Below, piece by piece: positions 49,401 to 59,844 of a DNA stretch of 64,000 nucleotides. Source of the DNA: Apis mellifera (Eukaryota > Arthropoda > Insecta > Hymenoptera > Apidae); the NCBI RefSeq assembly GCF_003254395.2, contig NC_037638.1:997001-1061000 (forward strand), given 5' to 3'. A model generated the notes under the pieces. That model worked only from the letters and a program-made list of their open reading frames with translations, was not told the origin of the DNA and made no database searches. The position numbers and the translations under genes are program-made. Position 1 is the first letter of the stretch. Each line of letters starts with the position of its first letter.

Positions 49401-52400
49401 AAACATTAGCTGTTTTTGAATAATTTTTTTTCAATTTTTTTCTTGTTTTATCTCTCAATGATTTTCGATCTGATATCTCTAAACTTTGTAATTTTACATC
49501 TTCTTCTGTATCTTCTATATCACTTTTTACTTCTTTTTTTTCTTTATTTTTATCTTTTATACTTTTTCGTTTATTGTTAGTAGAAGATTTATTTTTACTA
49601 TCATTTAATTTACATTTATTTTCTGATATATTCATTAATATTTCTGTATCATTTTCTGTTTTCATGGAATCTCTTTGTATTTTTAATATAATAGTATCAT
49701 CTGAATCATAATCAAATATTTCTTTTTCTCTTTTTAGTTTTTCTGCAGATGAATATGCCTCTTTATCAACTAAAATAAGATCATAATCACTTTCTATCTG
49801 ATTTTCCAATTTTTCAGTTGACAATTGTTCAGAATTTTTATCATATTCATTATTTTTTTCTTTCCATTCGGTAGCTGGAATGTCTTGAAATAAATTTGTC
49901 ATATTTGTATCAGAATTATTATCACCAATTTTAATCTTTTCTTGATAGTCTTTGGATATTGATTTATTAATATCTGAATATTTTTCATTTGATTGTAATT
50001 CGTTTATTTGTAATTGTTTTTTCAACATCAAAGAATCAGTAGAATTATCTAATATAGAATCTTTTTCTAAATGTCCTTCTTTTTCAGATACTACTTGAAT
50101 TAAATCAGTAGATTCTGTAACAGGATAACTATTTTCATTCAAATTAATTACATTATCTTTTATATTGGTTACAATTAAATCATTTGAACTCACGTCAGTA
50201 TTAAAAGATTTCGATAGATTAGAAGAATGATTAGATAAATTAGAAGATGAATTATTCATTTCATTTATTTTTTGTAAATAATTCGTATCTTCATGTTTTG
50301 ATTTATCGGAGTTATGAATATCTGAAGTTAATTTCACATCTATTGAATTTGATAATTCTCTATCATTTAATTTAGGTGATAAAATTTCTTTTGTACAATT
50401 TATTTCATCATTTTCGTGTATGCCCGATGTATTTGATTCATTATTTTTATTTTTAATTTTACATTGATCGTTTGTATCTTTATATTGATTTGTATTATTT
50501 TTTTCAGAATCATTTTCATTCGTATTTTCCTTTTCGCTTAAAATATCCATTTTAATATTTATTTCAATTTCATGTTGGTCATTTGTATTTTTACACTGGC
50601 TTGTATTATCTTTCTCAAAATCATCCTCATTCATGCTTTCTTTTTCATTTGAAATATCCATTTTGATATTCATATTATCAATTTCTTCCGATTCTTTATT
50701 TAATTTAGAATTAATTTCTATAGATTCACTATTATTTCGTATATTTATGTCTTCTTTATTATCATTTATATGTATAGAAAGATTTTTATCTGAATTTTCA
50801 TCATATGGTTTATCATTGTCTGGCTCTGTTTCTGGACTTATAATTAATTTTTGCATATTATCAGAATTACTTTCCTGATTTATTGAAATATCCATAGTTT
50901 TAACTGATAAATTATTAGTTGAATCGATGTCACTTTCAATTTTCTTTACAGAAACATTATCATTATCATTTGACACATCTGATAATTTTTTAGAACAATG
51001 TTTTGGTGTTAAATTTATTTTAACACAAGGAGATTCACATTTATCTTCATTTGAATTATTTGAGATTAAACTAGATCGTGGACTTTCTTGTGTATTCATA
51101 TTTTGTAAATCAATAACAATATTTGTTGTAAGAATCTTTTTATTACTATGATCTTCATGTTTTTCTAAAATATCATTTAAATTCTCAAGTTCTGATTTCA
51201 TGGATATATTTTCGTTTTCATTTTGTGAAAGTATTTGAGATTTACTTGATTTTTCTTTTATTGTAATATCTGGAGATAATGTTTTGTTATTTTCTAATTC
51301 TACATTTTTACTATTATCTGGTATTTTTTTATTATCCATAATTAAATTCTTCTCAACATCTTCAAATTTATTTGAAGAAGAATTTTCTGGAGCATTGTGT
51401 TGTGTTATCTTAACTGTAGTAAATGTAAATACAAATATCTGTTAGTTTTTATGTTAATTTTTATTAATAAAATATTATTAATAAAACCTTTTTGTTATAA
51501 CTTTTTGTTAAGCATTTTATTATTATTTTATATTATTATATAAAAAATGGAAAAAATATTATGATAAATTGCAATTTAATTGTATAATTAATAGAACTAG
51601 AATAATAATCATTTATCATAGATTATAGAGAATAAAAATAAATTGAACTTACCATCATTATCTAAATGTTTTTCACATATATTATTATGACTTGTATCAC
51701 ATTTGTTTTTAGAAAATGACAATGAATCATCTTCTTCTATAGGTTTGAGAGAATTTTTTGAGTCTAAAAAAATTTAATATTACAAAAATATTTAAAAATT
51801 TTATGATATTATAAAATTAGAATTTTTAGAATTTAAGTATATTTTAATAAATATAAGATCTAAAAATACCTGATTGTGTACTTTCATTAATATCAGGTAA
51901 TGTACGATTTAATGTTACCCTAGGAATTTTCATAGATATTCCTTTTTCTTCTGTAGTTACTTCTGAAAATATTAAGGAAGATCGTCTTCTTGTTCTCATA
52001 GATGTACTTATTAATTCATTGTTTCGTTTTTCTGTTAGCTTATCAGATGTAGCTTCAGGTCCCATAGAACTAGCTCTTGTATTACGTGTGTTTCTTGTTG
52101 CTGATGGTGGTGAATTCGCTTCTGATCCAGCTCTTACAAGGCGTTTACTAAAAAAATAATAATAAATAATGATAGATGAAACAAAGTTTTAATTATATAT
52201 AAATTTTTGGTTATTATACATACCTTCTTCGACTACCTATCATTTTATTATCATTAGAAGTATTATTTTTAGTTTTTCTTGTTGGTGTACCAATACCTGT
52301 TTCTAGGACTTCGCTAATATCTGAAGATACAGAATTTGTCCTAGAACGTAAATTTCTTTGATTTTCAATAGAAACCGTATTGTCCATGGTAATTAAACGT

Positions 52401-52811
52401 CGTCTTGGACTCCTTGAAGTTTGTATATTATTAGCGTCGCTTAGAGACGATTCAGGTGAAAATTCATTTTGTTTAAGGTTTTGCTTAATTCGCGAACTTC
52501 TACGAAGTGGTGAATCAACTGATATTGTCTCAGTGTGGATACGATTTTTGCCATCTAAAAATTTAAAAAAAAAAATAGAAAGAAATAAAATGATACAGTC
52601 AAATTTTTAAAAAAATGTTAATTATATATTCAAAGAAGTTCTAAATTAAAAATTTATATAAAAACACGTTATAAAATTGATAAGAATATGATATTCAATG
52701 CTGAATCGACCGTTATATTCAGCGAAGTGAACCGCGTGCGCATAGAAACCCAAAAAATGAAAAGTACAAACCAGGCTTTCCGGCTATTTCTTCAACTGAT
52801 TCTCGTAACAT
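46459..52811 (-). CDS. Copy B of the duplicated charged low-complexity nuclear-type protein, five coding exons
   Basis: Exons joined by hand: 52811-52772, 52554-52224, 52147-51870, 51763-51653 and 51413-46459, giving 1904 residues. Exon phases are the same as in copy A, and the first and fourth exons are identical in length (40 and 111 nt). It opens MLRESVEEIAGKP. Exon 2 again carries SPLRRSSRIKQNLK. The last exon begins with about 560 Asn/Ser/Glu/Lys-rich residues, most without an equivalent in copy A. It then holds the shared middle block, a longer acidic tract, the shared SLPSELIEFVTETNLSRPMS block, more Lys-rich repeats, and ends shortly after VSFRNKILGRNFR. Copy A's extra C-terminal tail is missing. 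No catalytic domain is visible. Nuclear or nucleolar location is inferred from the basic clusters. The family name is uncertain. Confidence 0.85.
46700..47800 (-). repeat. Lys-rich coding repeats of copy B, about 84-residue unit
   Basis: Four or more imperfect units of 248-254 bp. The recurring NEQLSKKKKKK-like mark lies near 46782, 47030, 47284 and 47535. Each unit alternates a KKKKK block, an ENVSNLTNINE-like segment and a VQ(M/L)K...IFEN segment. Unit length is a multiple of three, so copy-number change keeps the frame. Confidence 0.8.
48660..49125 (-). repeat. Acidic Glu/Lys coding repeat tract of copy B
   Basis: About 155 residues of repeats on the EEKENEEIEIEEKEDEESES pattern, about six to seven units against about four in copy A. 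Antisense poly-Phe frames across it are artefacts. Confidence 0.85.
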
Positions 52812-54970
52812 TTTTTATTATTAAAATATTAGTTTAAAAATATTTACATAAATAATGACAATACTCAATAAGTATACAACTATTCACTGACACGTGTTAC
52901 AACAAATGAATTTAAATTGACGACTTGCTGAACGACCTTTTACTACATTGCGCGCGGAACATCCAGAGCATTCAGAGACACCAAGCGCTAAAATTTGGCG
53001 ACATTTCAATTCTTTCTAAAAGACCGTTAAAAATCTTTTTTAAAAAACATTTTTCGTGTGTTTAAGAATTAATATTGCGTAAAAATAAATAAATAAATAA
53101 AAAACTAAATTTAATTTTGATAATAAAATTTTCAATTTTTATGAATTATTTTCCAATTATTCCAAAATAAGAGAAATAAACCAATAAATGAATTAATAAT
53201 TAAATAAAATGTATAATTAGAAAATAGAAATGATTTTAAATTTACTTTTAAAATTAATATTATGATATTTCATATTTTATTTTTACTATAAATATTATTG
53301 ATATCAATTATATAATATTGTTTTTATAAATTAAATAAACGTACAATATTAAATTTGTATATATAATCATAAATATTATCATAATGTACAATATATATAC
53401 CTGTACATTAAAGCTTATCAGGGCCATTTTGGTATAATAATAACAATACTAAAAAGAAAGATAAAATATTTATTTTTTCTACGATTTAGGATTCATATCT
53501 CAAGCGGAATAATATTTTTGTTATCACAATTTTCGACAATAGAATGACGTCTTGGAGTTTTTCTGTTATAATATTTAATCGTAAACAATTTTGAACAACT
53601 TATGAAATATTTTGACAATCAAAATAAATTAGAAATATTTGATTTTTTAAATTTTTACTCGAAAAATTACTCGAGAAAAATAATAAATGTATGAAAACTA
53701 TGTATGATTTCATATGGAGAAATTATTTTTATCGTATGATGAATTAATATTTAATATTTATATTATTATTATTTAGTAATCTTATTTTTAATAAAAAAAT
53801 TTTAACTTTGTTTAAATTTTCATTATTTTTTATCCTTATATTATTTCTTTAATTAATTTCATTAATTTCATTATTTTCATATAAGAATAAGAAGAGAGAT
53901 TACATTTATTGAATAATAATTAAATAATTGATTTTGTAAAATAATATTCTTTAAATGAAGAAAAAAATTCTAAATATGGATTAATACAAAAAATTAATAT
54001 TTTTAAAATTTATAAACAGTTTTTTGTTTGCGTTAAAACAAATGACTTGCTTATTTCAAAAGAGGGATTGGATGAAATTGTTAAAATTTTTAATTGTTTA
54101 TGAAATATCAATAATTTTTTGTTTATTATCTATTCCATTTTAAAAAAAATTATCTTAAATAAATTAATCTCTCACATATCATTATATATTCACATTCTCA
54201 TTGTCTTAAATCTAAATTTATTTACAAACTTTGGGAATATAATTTGTGCCATTTATACATTACAATATATTCAGTTGTATAATGTATTTTTATAAAGATT
54301 ATTTATTTAATAATTAATTCAAATATTTGCAAATTATCATACATTTATTTCCAATATTAAAAATATTTGTCTATTAATGTGATGATTGTAAATATAAAAA
54401 TATCTTTGCACAAATATTTATACAATAGTAGAAAGTGTTTGAAGTAATGTTTGTAAGTGCTGAAAATATTAATATTGAATTATAATTAGTGTTAAAATAT
54501 CATTAGAAAATGATATTTTGTTGAAATTGATATATTAATCTAAATTATCTTATAACTAGTAATTAACTTTTTTAATTCGCAATTTAACATTATTAACTCT
54601 CACAACATAAATTAATATTACACAGCCATTTTTACAGAACTTGTTGAATTATATTTTAAGATAATGAAGTACTATTCATTATAAAATATAAGAGTTTATA
54701 ACAAATACAATATCATATTGGTAATTGGATTTTACAAATATTCATAGTAGCATTTGAATAATAGGCACAGTTGATTATAAAATTTACAATGTTATAAACA
54801 TTGTATATCGGAGATTAAAGCTATCAAATATATCTTCTCCTTCTTTTTTTTTTCTTTTATTAAGAATAAATAACAAGAAAAAACAGTAAAACTTTTTAAG
54901 GCATTATTTTTTTATTAAAAAAAAAAGTGAAGGCAATATAAAATTTAAGCCGCCTTTAAAATTAAGAAAA
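52812..54970. other. Intergenic between copy B and the REEP gene
   Basis: Copy B promoter side (homologous to copy A to about 53040), then AT-rich sequence with no protein, tRNA or transposon end recognised. A TTTATT at 54911-54916 (AATAAA on the minus strand) is a likely polyadenylation signal of the REEP gene. Confidence 0.6.
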
Positions 54971-56054
54971 TTATTCTTGTTTTTCTGTCAGCAAAGTTGC
55001 AGCTTTAACTGCTGAAATAAAAATATATTTTAATAAGATTTAAAAAGAATTAATCCTATATTGTATCTTAATATAATATATATACCAGCATCTTGAGCAG
55101 ATGATATTAACTCATCAACTTTTTGATGGTATCTTAAAAAGTTTGGTCTAATAATACAGTGATATAATATTAAGGAGCCATTACGATCAATAGGTGCCAT
55201 TAGCCAGATATAAAAGAGACACTGTGAAAATCAAAATCGTATATAATTCATATATCTTATATTATTTATAATAAATAGAATTAAAATATGTTGAAAATTT
55301 ATACCTTAAAGAGCCAATAAACTGGAAACCAGCATAAAATATAATCTGAGAAAAATTCAACAATTGTAAAAACTGCAAAAACAACCCAATAGGTCAGCCA
55401 CTTTGTATCATCTTCCTTTTTAGGAGTTTCTAAGGCTTTCATAGAACAATATGCAGGATATACAAATCCAAAGATATTACAAACTAATTGCTGACCTATA
55501 CCAAATACCAAATATAAAGCTGAAAATCCAACAACACCTAAAAGAAAGGAAATAATATAATAACATTAAGAAAAATTTTTTATAAATTAATGATATCTTA
55601 AATTTTTATACATTTCAAAGATAAAAGAACCAAGATATAATCATTATAATTGAAAATAATCAATTATTAACGAATATTTAATTGAAATCTTATCCCATAA
55701 AATAACCGTATAGATAGAAATTTTTAATACAATAATTTTTGATATAATTAATTGCATGTGAAAAAAATGTAAGAGTTTTAAAAGTTTTTATTCTCAAGGA
55801 TTACGATAGAATAATTGTATTCGTTATAGCTTCTCGTTACGTAAATCGGGAATAATTGGTTTATACTTTATACTATTGGGACAAAGATTGTCACAAAGAG
55901 TTCACAAAGTAATTCTAACGTTCGTACTTAAAAAAACGTAAAGTCGATCAACTCCTATTTTTTTTTCAACTTTGGCGAGATATTTTGTCCATAATTTGTT
56001 ATCATCGTGTAATGCCTTCTCCAAAGATTGTTTAACGGCTGCTATTCTCGCCAT
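54971..56054 (-). CDS. REEP5/6-type (TB2/DP1/HVA22) ER membrane-shaping protein, four coding exons
   Basis: Exons joined by hand: 56054-55928, 55537-55305, 55221-55086 and 55011-54971, all GT-AG and in phase, giving 178 residues (human REEP5 is 189). The N-terminal helix with KYLAKVEKKIGVDR leads into two hydrophobic hairpins: VVGFSALYLVFGIGQQLVCN with GFVYPAYCSMKALETP, then DDTKWLTYWVVFAVFTIVEF. MAPIDRNGSLILYHCIIRPN marks the end of the TB2/DP1 domain, followed by a short amphipathic tail. These proteins form wedge-shaped hairpins that curve tubular ER. Drosophila ReepB is the likely orthologue. The start ATGGCG is preceded by a good AACGAA context. A CpG-moderate patch upstream (to about 56230) is probably its promoter and 5' UTR. 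Family call very secure. Confidence 0.95.
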
Positions 56055-59000
56055 TTCGTTCGAATTTTCTATACACAAAATTACAAACGATACTTCTCTT
56101 AAATTTGCAGCCTCACTACTAACTTTACTTACATGCGAATCGATATCATTGGTAAACGATTACATAGAAAGGAATGCGAAGGTTATAAATGTGACATCTA
56201 TCGTTGAAATAGTGAAAGTGAAACGTTAAAAGGGAAAGAAATTTAAATTTATTAAATATGTTTATGAATTATTTCATAATATTTGTTATAATATTATATT
56301 ATATTTTATTTTTTCGATAACTTTTATTATTAATATTTAAAAATTTAATGAATAAAATTTCAAATTTTTGTTATTATTTCTACATTTTCGATCATCAACT
56401 AATAATAAATTACTATTAGCAATATATTCATCAAATTAGTTTTCAATCTATATAATATATATTATATATTAATTATAAAAATTAATATATAAAATAAAAC
56501 AATAAATATATTAGGTATAATATCAAAATAAAAAAAATCAGATATAACCATGTATAATTGGCAATATTCTTATTTTTATTATGAGATATTTTTATCTCAT
56601 TTAACACAATTACACATTGTTCGAGCATTTTAACGCTATTATATTTCATCATAGATCGCTTATTGTTAGTGGGTGCACAATTCGATTAAATATTATCATA
56701 TTTACAATTTGTTTTTCTTATTATTTTTTCTTCTCTTTCTTTTTTATAAAAATACGTTCCATCGTTATAAGTATGGATCGATTCAACGTTTGACAGAAAT
56801 ACATAAATATGCGAGGACAATAAAAATTCATACTTAAAAATCTACATTCGATAAAAGTCTCGCGACATCGTGTACGAAACGAGTAGGAACATTTTAAGAA
56901 ATTATTGTTTGGCACTGCAGCTGAATCACTGTATATTTTCTTGTTCACTTTCTCGGTTGTTTCTTTGAACACGAGTAGAATAAATAAAGAAGTGCTGATT
57001 CATACCTTGACTAAAGTACAAAATATCATGTGTTTGCGGCAAATCATTGGTTACTCAATGTTGTCCAATTTGCATTGTATTATATTTCGCATTATGCTTC
57101 GCAATTAATCTAAGATTATGATTTAATGAAAAAGTTACAATTTCTATCAATTGATATTATACGTATTATTACAATTAACATTAATACAAATTAAATTGAT
57201 ATTATCATTGGTACAATTAACTGATAGAATTGAAATAAGAAGGTTGTAGATAGAAAAATTAAAATTGAAAAAAAATATTTTTTTTTAAATATTATTTCTT
57301 AATAATACATATCAAAATTTAATTAACGTTACACTTATCTATTACACTTTTGACTTTTTTGAACATAATTAATTAGAAATATCCATCTACATAATTTTTA
57401 TTATTTATCTCTTTAGAAATAATATTTCGATTACATCTTGATATAATCGTTCCGCGATTATTTATACGTTGAAACTTTCATCAGGACATGCAATAAATAG
57501 AGCAACGGTTTATCTCGTAAGATTATTATCGCCAAGTGTTTCGTTTCACATGCATTTCATCCTTTTTACAAGCATAATTAATATTCGCTAGTTTACGTTA
57601 TTTGCAATATATAATTATTTCGATCTGAATATTTATTACATCAATGTTCATTATTAATTCATCATTTATTTGCCTCGTGAAAATTATTGATTGCCATAAT
57701 AAAAAATTTTTAACAAATGATATTTTGATTTCATTAATCTAAATGATTTTTTTTACATATTTTTTTGCGTTTTGATTTTATTACGCTATATATTTTTAAT
57801 TTTAATTATCGTTACAGCATATAGAAATTGTGATTGTTCTCGTTTCTCGTTATGATAAATTATGAACAATTGACATTTATTCTTTCATATTTTATACAAT
57901 CGTTATGGCACTTACGTTCTAAGTAAAATTTTAATTAATTCATTTCTATTCAAATCTAAAAATTTATCGGATTTCATCGGAGTCGTTTATCTTATCTGAA
58001 AATTCAAGGTTTGAATCAAGCTAAACGATCGCCAGCATCCACGCACTTCTTTATTTTTGAGAAGATCTGATAATTAATTTTGCATTTGATCGAACAAGAT
58101 ATATGCTTGTTCAACGAAGGATTGTATTGTGAATGTACATGTTCTTCTTTTTGATTATCATACATGATACAAAAGCGACGTTATTTTTTCTTTTTTTTTT
58201 TTTTTTTTTGCAAAATAACATTTAAACTACATCAGACTTCGTAACGAACGAATAATTACTTTTTAGTATCATTAGTAAAAAAAAAATTCTTAAAGCTGTT
58301 TCCTCAAGCGACGATATTTCCTTATTTTTTTCTACAACAAGTATAGTACGTTATATTAATTTTTATCTTATTTATTTATGTACGCTTCTTACGCTCTTTG
58401 CACCGCTCGCTCTCTCTCTCTCTCTCTCTCGTCCTCTTTTTTTCCTGTTTACAATTTTGATATTCTTCTATGTTTTTTCTAATCAGATATGTATGCACGC
58501 ATATCGAGGACGTATATTTACATATTCTCGCAATTTGATGAATTTTTTTTAACCTTTGCTCGATTAGACGATCAACTTGGATTCGAGTAATTTGACTTGA
58601 AATCTGTACAAGAATGAATTATACGTGATTCGAATTGAAATCGATTTAGATCAACGATTTTTAAAACTAAACTTTAACTAAACTTCGAATTCGATATTAT
58701 AACGCGCATTTTTAATTATTGTTGATAAAAAAATAAGAGAATATTTTTATATCGAATGATTTACAATAGTTTCAAAATTCCTCAAATTCAAGTAATTGAA
58801 TGAGATGTGAATGAGATCAAACGCGATTGATCGCTTTTACAATATGATCGATTGTGATCGATTTGTTAATTTTTTTTTTTATATTTCGTTACAAAAGTAC
58901 GCGATGTTTATTTACAAGTACACACTATTTTATCTCGTATAAAAAAATTTTCAAGGTCTCATGGTGTAACGGCTAGCACTCTGGACTCTGAATCCAGCGA

Positions 59001-59844
59001 TCCGAGTTCAAATCTCGGTGAGACCTTCTCGACTTTCTTCGTTATATTTTTTTTTTTTTTTTTTTTGATTCGAACGGAACGTTAAATTCTTTAAACGGTT
59101 ATTTTTTTCTTCTTTTCTTTTTTTTTGTTATTATTATGATTATCTAATACGTATATATATATATATATATATCGTGAAATAAAATTATGCATGTACTTTT
59201 ATAATTTTTAATTAGGAATGATAATAGAGATTAAAGAAATGTTAACGAGAATAAAAATGTAATTCATTGTTATTATTTGATCGTTACATATTATTTTATA
59301 AACATTCTTTTCTTTTTCGTAAATTTAAAAATTATTTTATAATTTTGATTTTCCAAAATTTATTCATACAATACTATGAAATATTTCTTATCTCTGATTG
59401 TACTTAACTTTCATCATTAGAGAATTAATATTTTTCCCTCGCAATGCAAAATTTTCAACAATCAAAATCAAATTATTATTAAGAAAATAATAACTTTGTA
59501 TCATCAGAAAAAAAAGATATCTAAAAAAGAAAAAATACATATGAAAGTAAATTTTAACGAGAAAAGAACATTTTTACTTCGTGAAACAATTATGAAATAA
59601 TTACTTCGCATTACAAAAGTATCCAACTTTGTCAGAAATGCCCCGAAAACAATCGTCGCTTAAATAAAAATGAAATAAAATTTCATTTGGAGAGTTAAAT
59701 TTAAAAAGATTCCCCAACTTTGTTGTCGAGAACAAAAGAATCCGAATTTTAATCAAATGCGTCTCGATCATTTACATAAAAAAAAGAAAAGAATCCTTTT
59801 TATTCGTTTCAGAGAATTACAAAAAAAATCGTAGAAAATATTGT
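56055..59844. other. Intergenic between REEP and CUB genes, with one tRNA
   Basis: AT-rich. The only gene recognised is tRNA-Gln at 58955-59026. Simple repeats: a TC run near 58407-58428, a T run near 58190-58209 and a TA run near 59153-59172. Short frames at 56721-57108 on both strands match nothing known. Sequence from 59844 down to about 59650 is probably 3' UTR of the CUB gene. Confidence 0.55.
58955..59026 (+). tRNA. tRNA-Gln (anticodon CTG)
   Basis: A 72-nt cloverleaf. The acceptor arms GGTCTCA and TGAGACC pair perfectly. The D arm has TGGTGTAACGGCTAGCA. The anticodon stem CTGGA/TCCAG closes the loop CTCTGAA with anticodon CTG. The T arm is CCGAG TTCAAAT CTCGG. There is no intron, and a long T run begins about 20 nt downstream. 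It looks functional. Confidence 0.97.

Larger units (their letters stand above)
45870..53040. repeat. Tandem segmental duplication, block B
   Basis: Counterpart of block A at 37840-43390, in the same orientation, including flanks on both sides of gene copy B. It is longer mainly because the last exon has more coding repeats and a longer N-terminal section. Breakpoints are approximate. Confidence 0.85.

Noticed and set aside
53390..53440. Small GC-richer segment containing CTTATCAGGGCCATTTTGG
   Set aside because: It stands out by composition only. No tRNA, motif or open frame supports a call.
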